From contig DASXCU010000168.1 in assembly GCA_036491035.1 (NCBI GenBank), forward strand, positions 40,928 to 104,927: DNA of 64,000 nucleotides. The letters are read 5' to 3'. The translations under genes were made by a program, and so were the position numbers. The first letter of the stretch is position 1. Each line of letters opens with the position of its first letter. Below the pieces are notes generated by a model. The model did no database searches, had not been told where the DNA came from, and was given only the letters and a program-made list of their open reading frames with translations. Shown piece by piece: positions 16,221 to 24,504 of the stretch. This stretch comes from Galbitalea sp036491035 (GTDB taxonomy: Bacteria; Actinomycetota; Actinomycetes; Actinomycetales; Microbacteriaceae).

Positions 16221-17414
16221 ATGCCATCCCCTGCCCTTCGAGTAGCGCAGATCGGGACCGCCTTCATGGGCCGCGTGCATTCCCAGGCGTGGCTCACCGC
16301 GCCCCGCTTCTTCGATCTCCCGCTGCATCCGCAGACCAGTGTGCTGGTCGGAACGGACGCGGCGCGCACCGCCGCGGTGGCCGAACGGTTCGGCTGGGCC
16401 GAGGCGTCCACCGACTGGCGAGCGATCGTGGAACGGGACGACATCGACCTGGTCGACATCTGCACGCCGGGCGACACACACGCCGAAATCGCGATCGCCG
16501 CTCTTGCAGCTGGAAAGCACGTGCTCTGCGAGAAGCCGCTCGCCAACTCGGTCGAGGAGGCCGAGCGGATGACCGCGGCAGCAGTCCAGGCGGCAGCGAA
16601 CGGGGTGATCGCAATGTGCGGATTCACCTACCGCCGCACGCCGGCGCTCGTGCTCGCCCGGCAGCTGGTCGCGGAGGGTCGCCTCGGGCGAATCCGCCAC
16701 GTGCGCGCGCAGTACCTGCAGGACTGGTTGAGCGATGAGAACGCGCCACTGACCTGGCGGATGGATCGCAGCAAGGCCGGATCGGGTGCGCTCGGCGATA
16801 TCGCGGCCCACATCATCGACACCACCCAGTGGCTCACGGACGGTTCGATCCTCGACGTGTCGGCGGTCCTGCGCACGTTCGTGACCGAGCGGCCGGAAGG
16901 CTCCGCGACGGACGGTCTCGGCAGCAGGGCGGCAGCGGATGCGCCCCGTGGACCGGTCACGGTCGACGATGCCGCCGCGTTCACGGCGACGTTCGACGGC
17001 GGTGCCGCCGACGGTGCGCTCGGCGTGTTCGAGGCGACCCGCATGGCCCTCGGTCGACGCAACGCCAACCGAGTGGAACTGAACGGTGATCGCGGGTCGA
17101 TCGCGTTCGACTTCGAACGAATGAACGAGCTGGAGTTCTACGACGCCGCGGACCCCGAGGGGCTGCAGGGTTTCCGTCGCGTCCAGGTCACCGAGGCCTC
17201 GCACCCCTACCTCGAGGCCTGGTGGCCGGCGGGCCACGGGATCGGGTACGAACATCTCTTCACGCACCAGGTCGTCGAGCTCGTTCGCGCGATCGCGGGC
17301 GAGCAACCCGTTTCGCCCAGCTTCGCGGACGGCCTCCAGGTTCAGCGCGTGCTTGCGGCGGTCGAGGCGAGCGCGAACGATAACTCGGCGCGCACGGCTG
17401 TGCCGCGCGGTTAG
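16221..17414 (+). CDS. Gfo/Idh/MocA family oxidoreductase
   Basis: A 397-aa NAD(P)-dependent dehydrogenase. The N-terminal Rossmann motif is VAQIGTAFMGRVHSQAW, followed by VDICTPGDTHAEIAI and the catalytic-lysine motif CEKPLANSVEEAE. The C-terminal domain contains GALGDIAAHIIDTTQWL, with the conserved Asp and His near the active site. The family acts on sugars, inositols and related cyclic polyols. ATG 16221 has GAGAGG upstream. It stands alone between the MFS unit and VOC genes, so its substrate cannot be named from context. Confidence 0.92.
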   Translation: MPSPALRVAQIGTAFMGRVHSQAWLTAPRFFDLPLHPQTSVLVGTDAARTAAVAERFGWAEASTDWRAIVERDDIDLVDICTPGDTHAEIAIAALAAGKHVLCEKPLANSVEEAERMTAAAVQAAANGVIAMCGFTYRRTPALVLARQLVAEGRLGRIRHVRAQYLQDWLSDENAPLTWRMDRSKAGSGALGDIAAHIIDTTQWLTDGSILDVSAVLRTFVTERPEGSATDGLGSRAAADAPRGPVTVDDAAAFTATFDGGAADGALGVFEATRMALGRRNANRVELNGDRGSIAFDFERMNELEFYDAADPEGLQGFRRVQVTEASHPYLEAWWPAGHGIGYEHLFTHQVVELVRAIAGEQPVSPSFADGLQVQRVLAAVEASANDNSARTAVPRG

Positions 17415-17776
17415 TTCTCCGGCTGCCAGAGCTGGATGGGGTTGCCCTCGGGGTCGGTGAGCGATGCGAACCGTCCCATCGAGTACGCGGTCGGATCGAC
17501 CGTCACCTCCGTACCGGCGGCTCGAAGCTGGCCGACCATGCCGTCGAGGTCGGGCACCCGAAAGTTGATCGCCCACGCACGATCCGGCGCTCCGAACTGG
17601 TCGACCGACCCGTCCATTGCGGTGAAGGCGGTCTCGCCGGCTTCCTGCCGCCAGGCCTCCGCGCCCTCCGTCATCGGAACCGGGTTGATCCCGAGATTGT
17701 CGAAATACCACCGGGCCAGCGCATCCGGATCCGTGGCGCGGAAGAAGAACCCCCCGATACCGCTGACCCTATGCAT
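17411..17776 (-). CDS. VOC family protein
   Basis: A 121-aa VOC domain protein: IGGFFFRATDPDALARWYFDNLGI at the start and FASLTDPEGNPIQLWQPEN at the end, the second containing the DPEGNPIQLW metal-ligand motif. The domain is complete, consistent with a homodimer. It overlaps the convergent Gfo/Idh gene by 4 nt. The YciI gene lies 17 nt upstream on the same strand, so the two are likely co-transcribed. Confidence 0.88.
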   Translation of the reverse strand: MHRVSGIGGFFFRATDPDALARWYFDNLGINPVPMTEGAEAWRQEAGETAFTAMDGSVDQFGAPDRAWAINFRVPDLDGMVGQLRAAGTEVTVDPTAYSMGRFASLTDPEGNPIQLWQPEN

Positions 17777-17793
17777 CCCTAAAACTCCCTAAA

Positions 17794-18093
17794 TTAGTCG
17801 CGGCCGCGCAGCAGGGACACCCGGAACGGGCGGAGCTCGCCCGACGCGAAGCCGCCCGCGATCGCGGGGTCCTCGTCCATGAACTGTCGAGCCGCGCTCT
17901 CATCCGGCGCCTCGAAAATCGTCACACCGGTATTGATCCGGCCGAGGGTCGGTCCGGCGAGGATGAGCGTTCCGTTGTCGCGCATCTGCTCGAGCCGGGT
18001 GAAGTGACGACCCCACGCCTCGATTTCGGGCTCGGTCATGGTGTCCGCGAAGTCCTCGCGCGGCGGATGCAGGAAGTAGATCCACTCGGCCAT
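17794..18093 (-). CDS. YciI family protein
   Basis: A 99-aa YciI-like protein: WIYFLHPPREDFADTMT at the front and the central DNGTLILAGPTLGRINTG, ending FMDEDPAIAGGFASGELRPF, the usual ferredoxin-like YciI layout with a conserved DP(A/I)xAG motif. ATG 18093 (MAEWIYF) fits the family start; a longer frame to 18135 adds residues without similarity. YciI proteins are small enzymes or accessory domains of mostly unknown activity. It lies just upstream of a VOC gene in the same orientation. Confidence 0.88.
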   Translation of the reverse strand: MAEWIYFLHPPREDFADTMTEPEIEAWGRHFTRLEQMRDNGTLILAGPTLGRINTGVTIFEAPDESAARQFMDEDPAIAGGFASGELRPFRVSLLRGRD

Positions 18094-18167
18094 CGATGGC
18101 GTCCTCTCGCGCTCGAGCGCGCGCACGAATCGCATTTCCTAAGCATTTTCAATATATCTGTCCGAGG

Positions 18168-18186
18168 GGGGCTTGCCGCAAGACCC
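18168..18186. promoter_or_regulatory. Rifamycin-associated element (RAE) upstream of helR
   Basis: GGGGCTTGCCGCAAGACCC matches the 19-bp inverted repeat known in Streptomyces as the rifamycin-associated element, with GCTTGC and GCAAG half sites flanked by G and C runs. It lies 26-44 nt before the helR GTG. An AT-rich TATATC box (18153-18158) sits just upstream, so the element would overlap or follow the transcription start. In actinomycetes the element is required for rifamycin-induced expression of rifamycin-resistance genes. Confidence 0.88.
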
Positions 18187-18211
18187 CCTCCGCGGCGGAG
18201 AATCGTCGATC

Positions 18212-20371
18212 GTGACTCTCTCCAACGGTGTTTTCGACCTGCCCGAACGACTCTCAGCGAAGGTGGACCCGAACCTCATCCAGACGGATGAGGAACACTT
18301 CGCGGCAATCGGGGCCAGCCTCCAGCGCACGGTGAGCTTCCTCTCGCAGCGCCTGGATACGGAGCGGAGGGCGCCAGGTCGCGAGGGTCAGGAGGCGCTC
18401 GAGCGCGACCTCGAGATTCATCGGCTGACGGCGCGTCTGCGCGCACTTCGACGATTCGGGCTCGACCTGTGCCTCGGACGGATGCGTAGTAGTGACGCGG
18501 CTGACCCTGTTTACATCGGGCGGTTCGGCCTGACGGATGAGGATGGTCGACAGCTGCTCATCGACTGGCGATCGCCGGCGGCCGAGCCGTTCTTCGGCGC
18601 GACGCACGCCAATCCGATGGGACTCGTGAGCCGACGACGCTACCGCTGGACGGCCGGGCGCATCACCGACTACTGGGACGAGGTCTTCACCGCCGAGGGC
18701 CTGAAGCAGGCAGCCGGACTCGACGACGAATCGGCGTTCATCGCGAGCCTCGGCAGCAGCAGGTCAGCCAGGATGCGGGATGTGCTGGGCACCATCCAGG
18801 CGGACCAGGATGCGATCATCCGCGCCGGGTCCCGCGGCACTCTCGTCGTCGACGGCGGACCGGGAACCGGCAAGACGGTGGTTGCACTTCACCGCTCCGC
18901 GTATCTGCTGTACTCCGACCCGCGCCTGTCCGCGGGCCACGGTGGCCTCCTGTTCGTCGGGCCGCACAACGGTTACCTCGCCTACATCGAGGACGTGCTT
19001 CCGAGCCTCGGTGAGGAGGGTGCCCAGACCTGCACCCTGCGGGACCTCGTGTCCGAGGGCGCCGACGCACAACCGGAGACTGACGTCGAGGTCGCCCGGC
19101 TGAAGTCGTCGGCCCGCCTGGTGCAGGCCGTGGACAACGCCGTGCGGCACTACGAGCGGCCGCCATCCGAGGGGATGACGATCGAGACGGAATGGGCCGA
19201 CGTCTGGCTGAGTGCGGCGGAGTGGTCGGAGGCGTTCGACTCGGCGGGAATCGGCACGCCGCACAACGAGGCGAGAGACGTGGTCTGGGACGCACTGCTC
19301 GACATTCTCCTCGACCGCTTCGACGAGGAGGAGGTCCCTCTCACCCAGGTGCGACGTTCGCTACTCACCAACGAGGACCTGACCGAGACGTTCGCTCGGG
19401 CGTGGCCCCTGCTCGAGCCGGCGGGCGTCGTGGCGGACCTGTGGTCGGTGCCGTCCTACCTGCGAGCGTGCGCGCCATGGCTGGTCACGGACGAGATCTA
19501 TTCGCTGCAGCGGCCGGATCCACGAGCCTGGACTATCGCCGACCTGCCGTACCTCGATGCCGCGCGACAGCGGATCGGCGACCCCGATGCCGTCCGCCTG
19601 CGTCACCAGCGCGACGCCGTCATCGCGGCGGGACGGGAGGAAATGGCGAACGTCGTCGACCATCTCATCGAAGACGACGACAGCGAGCTGATGCTGATGT
19701 CCATGTTGCGCGGCGACGATTTCAAGAACCGCCTCGAGGATGACTCGGCCGCGCCGCCCGTCGATCCCGACGCGCTCGCCGGTCCCTTTGCCCACGTCGT
19801 CGTCGACGAGGCTCAGGAACTGACCGATGCGGAGTGGCAGATGCTCCTGGCGCGCTGCCCGTCCCGAAGCTTCACGATCGTCGGGGATCGCGCGCAGGCG
19901 CGCCACGGGTTCGCGGAGTCGTGGCAGGAACGGCTGGAGCGGATCGGTCTCGATTCCGTCGCACTCGCCTCCCTCACCATCAACTACCGCACGCCCGACG
20001 AGGTGATGGCGGAAGCCGAACCGGTGATCCGCGCGGCGCTGCCGGACGCGAACGTTCCGACCTCGATTCGACACAGCGGGACCCCGGTGCGCAGGGGATC
20101 GACGTCGGAGTTGGACGGGATCCTGGATGAGTGGCTGGCGGATAACGATGAGGGCATCGCCTGCGTGATCGGGCACGCGACGTTCGTTGGGTTGGCGCGC
20201 GTGCGAGCCCTCACTCCCGTTCTGGCCAAGGGACTCGAGTTCGATCTTGTGGTGCTGGTCGACTCGGACCGGTTCGGGCACGGCATCGAGGGAGCGGTCG
20301 ACACCTATGTCGCCATGACTCGAGCCACCCAGCAGCTGATTCTGCTGACCTCCGACGGCGCGACGAGTTAG
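18212..20371 (+). CDS. helR: RNA polymerase recycling motor HelR (UvrD-like, rifamycin protection)
   Basis: A 719-aa HelD/HelR-type superfamily 1 ATPase. The N-terminal coiled arm (res 1-115) contains EEHFAAIGASLQRTVSFLSQ. The IDWRSPAAEPFFGA motif follows (res 118-130), then Walker A GGPGTGKT (215-222), ATPase region VVVDEAQELTDAEWQML and GDRAQARHG, and late motifs TINYRTPDEVM, KGLEFDLVVLVD and YVAMTRATQQL. Such proteins bind RNA polymerase, release it from stalled complexes and, for HelR, dislodge rifamycins. GTG 18212 with GGCGGAG about 11 nt upstream is chosen; upstream codons run into the RAE. The RAE in front supports HelR rather than housekeeping HelD. Confidence 0.92.
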   Translation: MTLSNGVFDLPERLSAKVDPNLIQTDEEHFAAIGASLQRTVSFLSQRLDTERRAPGREGQEALERDLEIHRLTARLRALRRFGLDLCLGRMRSSDAADPVYIGRFGLTDEDGRQLLIDWRSPAAEPFFGATHANPMGLVSRRRYRWTAGRITDYWDEVFTAEGLKQAAGLDDESAFIASLGSSRSARMRDVLGTIQADQDAIIRAGSRGTLVVDGGPGTGKTVVALHRSAYLLYSDPRLSAGHGGLLFVGPHNGYLAYIEDVLPSLGEEGAQTCTLRDLVSEGADAQPETDVEVARLKSSARLVQAVDNAVRHYERPPSEGMTIETEWADVWLSAAEWSEAFDSAGIGTPHNEARDVVWDALLDILLDRFDEEEVPLTQVRRSLLTNEDLTETFARAWPLLEPAGVVADLWSVPSYLRACAPWLVTDEIYSLQRPDPRAWTIADLPYLDAARQRIGDPDAVRLRHQRDAVIAAGREEMANVVDHLIEDDDSELMLMSMLRGDDFKNRLEDDSAAPPVDPDALAGPFAHVVVDEAQELTDAEWQMLLARCPSRSFTIVGDRAQARHGFAESWQERLERIGLDSVALASLTINYRTPDEVMAEAEPVIRAALPDANVPTSIRHSGTPVRRGSTSELDGILDEWLADNDEGIACVIGHATFVGLARVRALTPVLAKGLEFDLVVLVDSDRFGHGIEGAVDTYVAMTRATQQLILLTSDGATS

Positions 20372-21045
20372 AAGCTGATCGTCCCGCGTACTCGATGACC
20401 GATCGCGAGCGATTCGCCCGACAGAGCGGCGATCGGAGACAGAAGGAAGGCGACGAGGTCGGCGATCTGTGTGGGCGATGACTCTCCCGGCTTGCCGGGC
20501 TCGACAGCGCTCGCTGGGGTATCCGAGACGACGCCCGGGCTGACCGTATTGACGGCAACACCGGTTCCGGCATACTCGTCGGCCAGGTTCTTCGCGGCGA
20601 TGATGAGCGCGGCGTTGCGGATCGATCCCGCGATGCTGCCCGTGACGAACCCGTTCTGGCCGCTGATGCCGACGACGCGACCGAAGCCGGCCGCCCGCAT
20701 CCCGGGGAGTACCGCGTTGGCAATCCGCAGGAACACGAGGGCCTTCTCGTCGAAGGCGTCCGCGACCTGGTCGGGCGAGCCATTTCGTGCGGGGTCCAGC
20801 GTCCGTGCGCTGGGAGCTGCGGTGACGACGACGCCATCCAGCCGGCCGTGCTTCGCGAGCACCTCGGCGACGCCGGCCTCGATGGAGGACTCGTCCCGGC
20901 CATCCATCGTGATCCCGTTTTTGCCTCCGCGGGACGCGACGACGACGGTCGCTCCCTCGGCGCGGGCGCGATCGGCAATCGCTGAGCCGAGATATCCGTT
21001 GCCGCCGACGATGAGTACGACGCGCCCTGCGAGGTGAAGGTCCAT
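20368..21045 (-). CDS. SDR family protein with degenerate active site
   Basis: A 225-aa Rossmann-fold protein of the SDR type. The cofactor loop VVLIVGGNGYLGSAIA and the later VVGISGQNGF and NTVSPGVVSDT are clear. The catalytic YxxxK is broken: the aligned segment reads NAALIIAAKNL, keeping Lys but with Ile where Tyr is expected. It may therefore bind cofactor without classical dehydrogenase activity, or use another residue. It overlaps the end of helR by 4 nt in convergent orientation. Confidence 0.82.
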   Translation of the reverse strand: MDLHLAGRVVLIVGGNGYLGSAIADRARAEGATVVVASRGGKNGITMDGRDESSIEAGVAEVLAKHGRLDGVVVTAAPSARTLDPARNGSPDQVADAFDEKALVFLRIANAVLPGMRAAGFGRVVGISGQNGFVTGSIAGSIRNAALIIAAKNLADEYAGTGVAVNTVSPGVVSDTPASAVEPGKPGESSPTQIADLVAFLLSPIAALSGESLAIGHRVRGTISF

Positions 21046-21074
21046 AACTTCACGCTATCGAGTTCGACGCGTGG

Positions 21075-21911
21075 TCACCCGCGTGCGTACGAGCGCACGA
21101 TGAGGTCGCCACCGATCTCGGCGAACTGTACGGCGAGGCGATCGATCAGGCGCTCCGTGACCGCGGAGGCCTGAACATCGTAGGGACCGATCGGCTGCAG
21201 CTTGCCACAGCGGATGCGCACCACCTCCCAGCGCACGGCGCGAAGAGCGCGATCCTTCCGGCGATCGGACTCCTCCTTCGGTCCAACGTGTTCAAGGCCG
21301 TGCCGGCCGACCGTGTCGTACTCGATCGCGATCCGAAGCTCGGGGATCACGATGTCGGGCCAGACCTCGAGGCGATCGAAGAACGCTCTGGTGACCGCGA
21401 CCGCATTGAGGCCCAGGTCGAACTCGAACCGATTGCCGATCCGCTGCCGAAGTTCCGCCTCGGCGGCGGAGGCCGGCCTGGGAGCGGCCGGGCTCCAAAA
21501 GGCATCGCCCGGTAGTGCAGTGGCGGACGTGAGCCGGATTTTGCGCGATACGTGCGGAGTCGCACGGAGCGGCGGTGGCGTGGGCAGACTCGGTTTGATT
21601 CTGGGTGGATTCGCGAGCTCCGCGCACATCGGACACCAGACCGACCGTCGACGCTGACCACGCGGCCGGTTGCGCTGCTCGTCGGGCGTGGCGACGAACA
21701 CGTGCCCGACCTCGCACTGCCAGACGAGGTAGACCTCGGCGGCCGGTGGGATCTGGGTGAGCGTGATCCCGTTGTTGAGATCGGGGTGGTACTGCCGGAT
21801 GAGTACCGGATAGCGCTCCCAGTCGCGGCGGTAGGTGCCGACCGGATACGGCACGGCCGAGTTCCGGGTGCGCTGCCGCCGCCGCCACCAGGCATCGATG
21901 GGCTCCGGCAC
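21075..21911 (-). CDS. Zinc-ribbon plus DUF559/Vsr-like nuclease protein
   Basis: A 278-aa protein in two parts. The N-terminus has the pattern of a DUF4379-type zinc ribbon: YHPDLNNGITLTQI, WQCEVGHVF, then WCPMCAEL, giving Cys/His ligands. After a Pro-rich linker (SLPTPPPLRATP) comes a PDDEXK/Vsr-like nuclease core: VWPDIVIPELRIAIEYDTVG with the D-(x)n-ExD metal motif, then EESDRRKDRALRAVRWEVVRIR. The GTG at 21911 (VPEPIDAWW) is the likely start. It probably nicks or cleaves DNA in repair or host defence; the target is unknown. It is divergent from a GIY-YIG gene. Confidence 0.75.
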   Translation of the reverse strand: MPEPIDAWWRRRQRTRNSAVPYPVGTYRRDWERYPVLIRQYHPDLNNGITLTQIPPAAEVYLVWQCEVGHVFVATPDEQRNRPRGQRRRSVWCPMCAELANPPRIKPSLPTPPPLRATPHVSRKIRLTSATALPGDAFWSPAAPRPASAAEAELRQRIGNRFEFDLGLNAVAVTRAFFDRLEVWPDIVIPELRIAIEYDTVGRHGLEHVGPKEESDRRKDRALRAVRWEVVRIRCGKLQPIGPYDVQASAVTERLIDRLAVQFAEIGGDLIVRSYARG

Positions 21912-22021
21912 CGCGACCCCTCCTCGTTCTCCGCCACTCTCGCGATCAGAAACTAGTCCAGACCCCCGTCGCCGCGATAGCCGCCGCCGCGACTGTCGGT
22001 TGCGGCGCTTACCCTCGGTGC

Positions 22022-22471
22022 ATGGCAACCGTGTCGGGTGAGCTGCCCTCCGCCTGCCTCGCCTGCGGGGGAGCGCAAGGCATCCGCGACACCGCCGGCT
22101 GGGTGTGCGCGAACTGCGGATGGCGGGTCGGCGACGTCCCGGATCCTGACCTGCCGCCGGTCCGCGTCGAGGTCGTGTACTACCTGCGGTTTCGGGACCG
22201 GATCAAGATCGGGACGTCCGGTCGACCTCGGGCGCGCCTCGCCCAGCTGCGCTACGAGGAGCTTCTCGCGTTCGAACGCGGGGGCCGCGACGTGGAACAG
22301 CGGCGTCACGCGCAGTTCGCCGAGTCCCGCTTCCCGGGGAGCGAGTGGTTCGTCTCGAACCGCGCGCTAACGCGCCACATCCGCGCTGTCGCGCGCGGAA
22401 CCACCGATCCGTGGGCGGCATACGCCCGCTGGATGGCCGAGGAGCTCGCCCTTCGCGTGTCCCGCGGCTAG
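22022..22471 (+). CDS. GIY-YIG-like nuclease with N-terminal zinc ribbon
   Basis: A 149-aa protein. An N-terminal zinc ribbon has two CxxC pairs (CLACGG, CANCGW). A T5orf172/GIY-YIG-type catalytic core follows, reading VEVVYYLRFRDRIKIGTSG then RPRARLAQLRYEELLAFERG, with the Y-Y and KIGTS-RARL features of this family, and a late HAQFAESRFPGSEWFV segment containing the conserved Glu/His region. It is transcribed away from the zinc-ribbon PDDEXK gene about 110 bp off. Likely a DNA endonuclease of unknown target. Confidence 0.8.
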   Translation: MATVSGELPSACLACGGAQGIRDTAGWVCANCGWRVGDVPDPDLPPVRVEVVYYLRFRDRIKIGTSGRPRARLAQLRYEELLAFERGGRDVEQRRHAQFAESRFPGSEWFVSNRALTRHIRAVARGTTDPWAAYARWMAEELALRVSRG

Positions 22472-23025
22472 AGCAGCGCCATCACCCGATTCGCCAGCTT
22501 TTCCAGTTGGGCCGTGCTCAACTCCGCAAGCTGGCCCTCGTGCACGGAGTCGGACACCACGACGACATCGGTCCCCACAACAATGTCGACCTCGCCGTCA
22601 CCGGTCTGGGCCCGATCCCCGATACCGGTGAGTGGCTTCGCGCCGGAGGTCAACGCTCCGGCCAGTGACGACAGGATGCTGGTCGGATTTCCGCCGCGGT
22701 AGACGACGAGATTCAGGCCGTCCAGGGCATCGTCGGCCGACGCGGAATCCGTATATTCGCAGGCGTATACCTGTGCGCCGGCGGACGGCCCATCGATTTC
22801 GTGCGCCGTGGTGTAGACGCTCCGTCCGGTGTCGCCGGCCACCGTGGCTACCGAGATCCTGGAGCACACGCTGATGGCCGCCGTGGACGAGACGTGCGGG
22901 GGCGCCGATGGGGCAGCGGATGCTCCCGAACCACCGGGGGTGGCGGAGCCGGACCCTGCGGCGGGTGCGCACGCGGAGAGGAGCAGCAGTACGGCAGCGC
23001 CGACGGGGATCAGGAGGGATTTCAT
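22468..23025 (-). CDS. Lipoprotein, DUF3558-like
   Basis: A 185-aa secreted lipoprotein. The signal peptide LLIPVGAAVLLLLSAC ends in a lipobox (LSAC) with Cys19, followed by a Gly/Ser/Ala/Pro-rich linker. The mature domain has two cysteines (SVCSRI and VYACEYTD) likely forming a disulfide, and resembles DUF3558-type actinobacterial lipoproteins, which fold like a small alpha/beta receptor. Convergent with the GIY-YIG gene (4-nt overlap). Function unknown. Confidence 0.82.
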   Translation of the reverse strand: MKSLLIPVGAAVLLLLSACAPAAGSGSATPGGSGASAAPSAPPHVSSTAAISVCSRISVATVAGDTGRSVYTTAHEIDGPSAGAQVYACEYTDSASADDALDGLNLVVYRGGNPTSILSSLAGALTSGAKPLTGIGDRAQTGDGEVDIVVGTDVVVVSDSVHEGQLAELSTAQLEKLANRVMALL

Positions 23026-23066
23026 GTCTCCATGGTCTGGGAGGCGGCGTAACGTCCCTGTAATGG

Positions 23067-23489
23067 CTAGGCGACCAGCAATCCCTCGGTCTCACCCAGC
23101 AGCTGCGCGACGAGCGCGCGACGGGTCTCCACGATCGACGTGACGCGATCGATGATCGTCTTCGCCGGGACCGGCTTCGGGATGTACTCGTCGATCCCCG
23201 CTCGCTTCGCCCGCAGGATGTCGTCGGGATCGGACTTCGCCGACAGCAGTGCGATGTAGGGCTGGCGGATCGTTGGATCGGCGCGGATCTCCTCAACGGC
23301 TTCGACGCCGGACTTGACCGGCATCATCCAATCCATGAGCACGAACTCTGGATCGAACTCCCGAGTCAGCCGCACGCCCGCGTCGCCGTTCGACGCGCGC
23401 TCGACGGTGAAGTCCGCGTCGCGCAGACGGATCGTCAACAGGCGGGCGAGATCATCGTCATCCTCAACCACCAAAACTCTGACCGACAC
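23067..23489 (-). CDS. Stand-alone response regulator receiver protein
   Basis: A 140-aa CheY-like receiver without an output domain. The phosphoacceptor Asp is in FVLMDWMMP (about residue 53), the acidic pocket is VVEDDDD near the N-terminus, the Thr/Ser switch is in ALLSAKSD, and the conserved Lys in EYIPKPV. No kinase gene is adjacent, so it must be phosphorylated by a distant histidine kinase. Single-domain receivers usually act by protein-protein contact or as phosphate relays. The last about 20 residues form a helix (VTSIVETRRALVAQLLGE). Confidence 0.92.
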   Translation of the reverse strand: MSVRVLVVEDDDDLARLLTIRLRDADFTVERASNGDAGVRLTREFDPEFVLMDWMMPVKSGVEAVEEIRADPTIRQPYIALLSAKSDPDDILRAKRAGIDEYIPKPVPAKTIIDRVTSIVETRRALVAQLLGETEGLLVA

Positions 23490-23624
23490 TTCTATGGCCT
23501 TCCCTCAATGCAGTTATGCAGAAACAGACATAAGGCGTTCGGGCGCCGCTATCAGTGTGCAGGGTCGCGGAAGTTAACGTCAGTCCCGCTTCGGGGCGCA
23601 CCCGTTCTGGGGTGCAGGGGTTGG

Positions 23625-23891
23625 TCAGCTCGCGCGGATCTTTGCGATAAGGCGTTCCTTCGCAAGACCGGAATAACCGGTGACTCCCAACTCCTTCGCC
23701 CGCTTGCGCAGCTCGGGCACGGTCCAGTCGTCATAGCTTCCCGATTCGCCGCCCTTGCGGCTCACCGACTTCTGCCCGCGCGCAGCCACCGCATTGGAGA
23801 CGCGTGCGGATTTCTCCTTCGAATTGCCCTCCCTGCGCAGGTCCTCGTAGAGCTTCGGATCCTTGATCGAGTTCATCCTGTTGTTCGGCAT
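23625..23891 (-). CDS. DUF7218-like protein with Rho_N/SAP-type motif
   Basis: An 88-aa basic protein. The N-terminal part (IKDPKLYEDLRREGNSKEKS) is the DUF7218-type segment. The C-terminal part (DDWTVPELRKRAKELGVTG) then YSGLAKERLIAKIR is a Rho_N/SAP-like helix-extended-helix seen in nucleic-acid-binding proteins. It stands 1 nt downstream of the SRPBCC gene, so it is the second gene of an operon. Likely binds nucleic acid; target unknown. Confidence 0.82.
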   Translation of the reverse strand: MPNNRMNSIKDPKLYEDLRREGNSKEKSARVSNAVAARGQKSVSRKGGESGSYDDWTVPELRKRAKELGVTGYSGLAKERLIAKIRAS

Positions 23892-23892
23892 G

Positions 23893-24354
23893 TCAGCTCC
23901 CCGCTTTCACCTCGCCCCGCCACCCGCTGCCGTCGGCGTTGCCGTTTTCCACATATTCCTTGAAGTGGCCGAGCTGGTTCTTGATCGCCCGGTTGTCGAC
24001 GCCCAGCGCAGCGCCGAGGTTCTCGAGGAGTCCTGTTGCCTCCCAGTCCAGTTGCACCGTGACGCGGGTCGTGTCCTCGCCGAGCCGATGGAACGTGATG
24101 ACACCGGCATGATTGACGTCGCCCTCGCGGCTGGTCCACGCCACTCGCTCATCGGGATGCTGCTCGGTGATCTCCGCCGCGAACTCTCGCTCGACTCCCC
24201 CGACTTTGACCTTCCACTCGGTGTGGTTGTCGGCATCCTGTGTCACCGATTTGACATCGGTCAGGAATTTGGGAAAGTCCTCGAACTTCGTCCACGTGTT
24301 GTAAGCGATTCGGACGGGCACCTCGACGTCCACGGTTTCAATTGCCTGGGGCAT
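23893..24354 (-). CDS. SRPBCC family (START-like) protein
   Basis: A 153-aa protein of the polyketide-cyclase/START-like fold. It begins IETVDVEVPVRIAYNTWTKFEDFPKFL, and the hydrophobic strand VGGVEREFAAEITEQHPDERVAWTS is typical of SRPBCC proteins. A good Shine-Dalgarno AAGGAG lies 7 nt before ATG 24354. These proteins bind hydrophobic ligands; in actinobacteria they often pair with stress proteins. It is followed by the Rho_N-like gene. Confidence 0.85.
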   Translation of the reverse strand: MPQAIETVDVEVPVRIAYNTWTKFEDFPKFLTDVKSVTQDADNHTEWKVKVGGVEREFAAEITEQHPDERVAWTSREGDVNHAGVITFHRLGEDTTRVTVQLDWEATGLLENLGAALGVDNRAIKNQLGHFKEYVENGNADGSGWRGEVKAGS

Positions 24355-24470
24355 CTGACTTCTCCTTATTGGTCCCTTCCAGCCCACCCGCTCGTGTCCC
24401 GTCCGACAAGGGGCTTCACCTCACCTCGCCGCGCACGTAGTATCTGCGCCACGCCCGTCCACGCCGTCCG

Positions 24471-24491
24471 GGGAGCGCTGGTAGCGCTCCC
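24471..24491. promoter_or_regulatory. 21-bp perfect inverted repeat before the FtsX-type ABC operon
   Basis: GGGAGCGCT (24471-24479), a 3-nt centre and AGCGCTCCC (24483-24491) form a perfect palindrome that ends 14 nt before the GTG of the first permease. A TAGACT -10-like box (about 24493-24498) lies between it and the GTG, which would give a nearly leaderless mRNA with the palindrome covering the -35 region. It is a plausible operator for a regulator not encoded next door. Without a T run it is not a terminator. Confidence 0.5.
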
Positions 24492-24504
24492 ATAGACTGA
24501 CTCG

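Noticed and set aside
22268..22285. GTTCGAAC-like palindrome as a second SOS box
   Set aside because: It lies inside the GIY-YIG coding region, lacks the N4 spacing and is not near a promoter.
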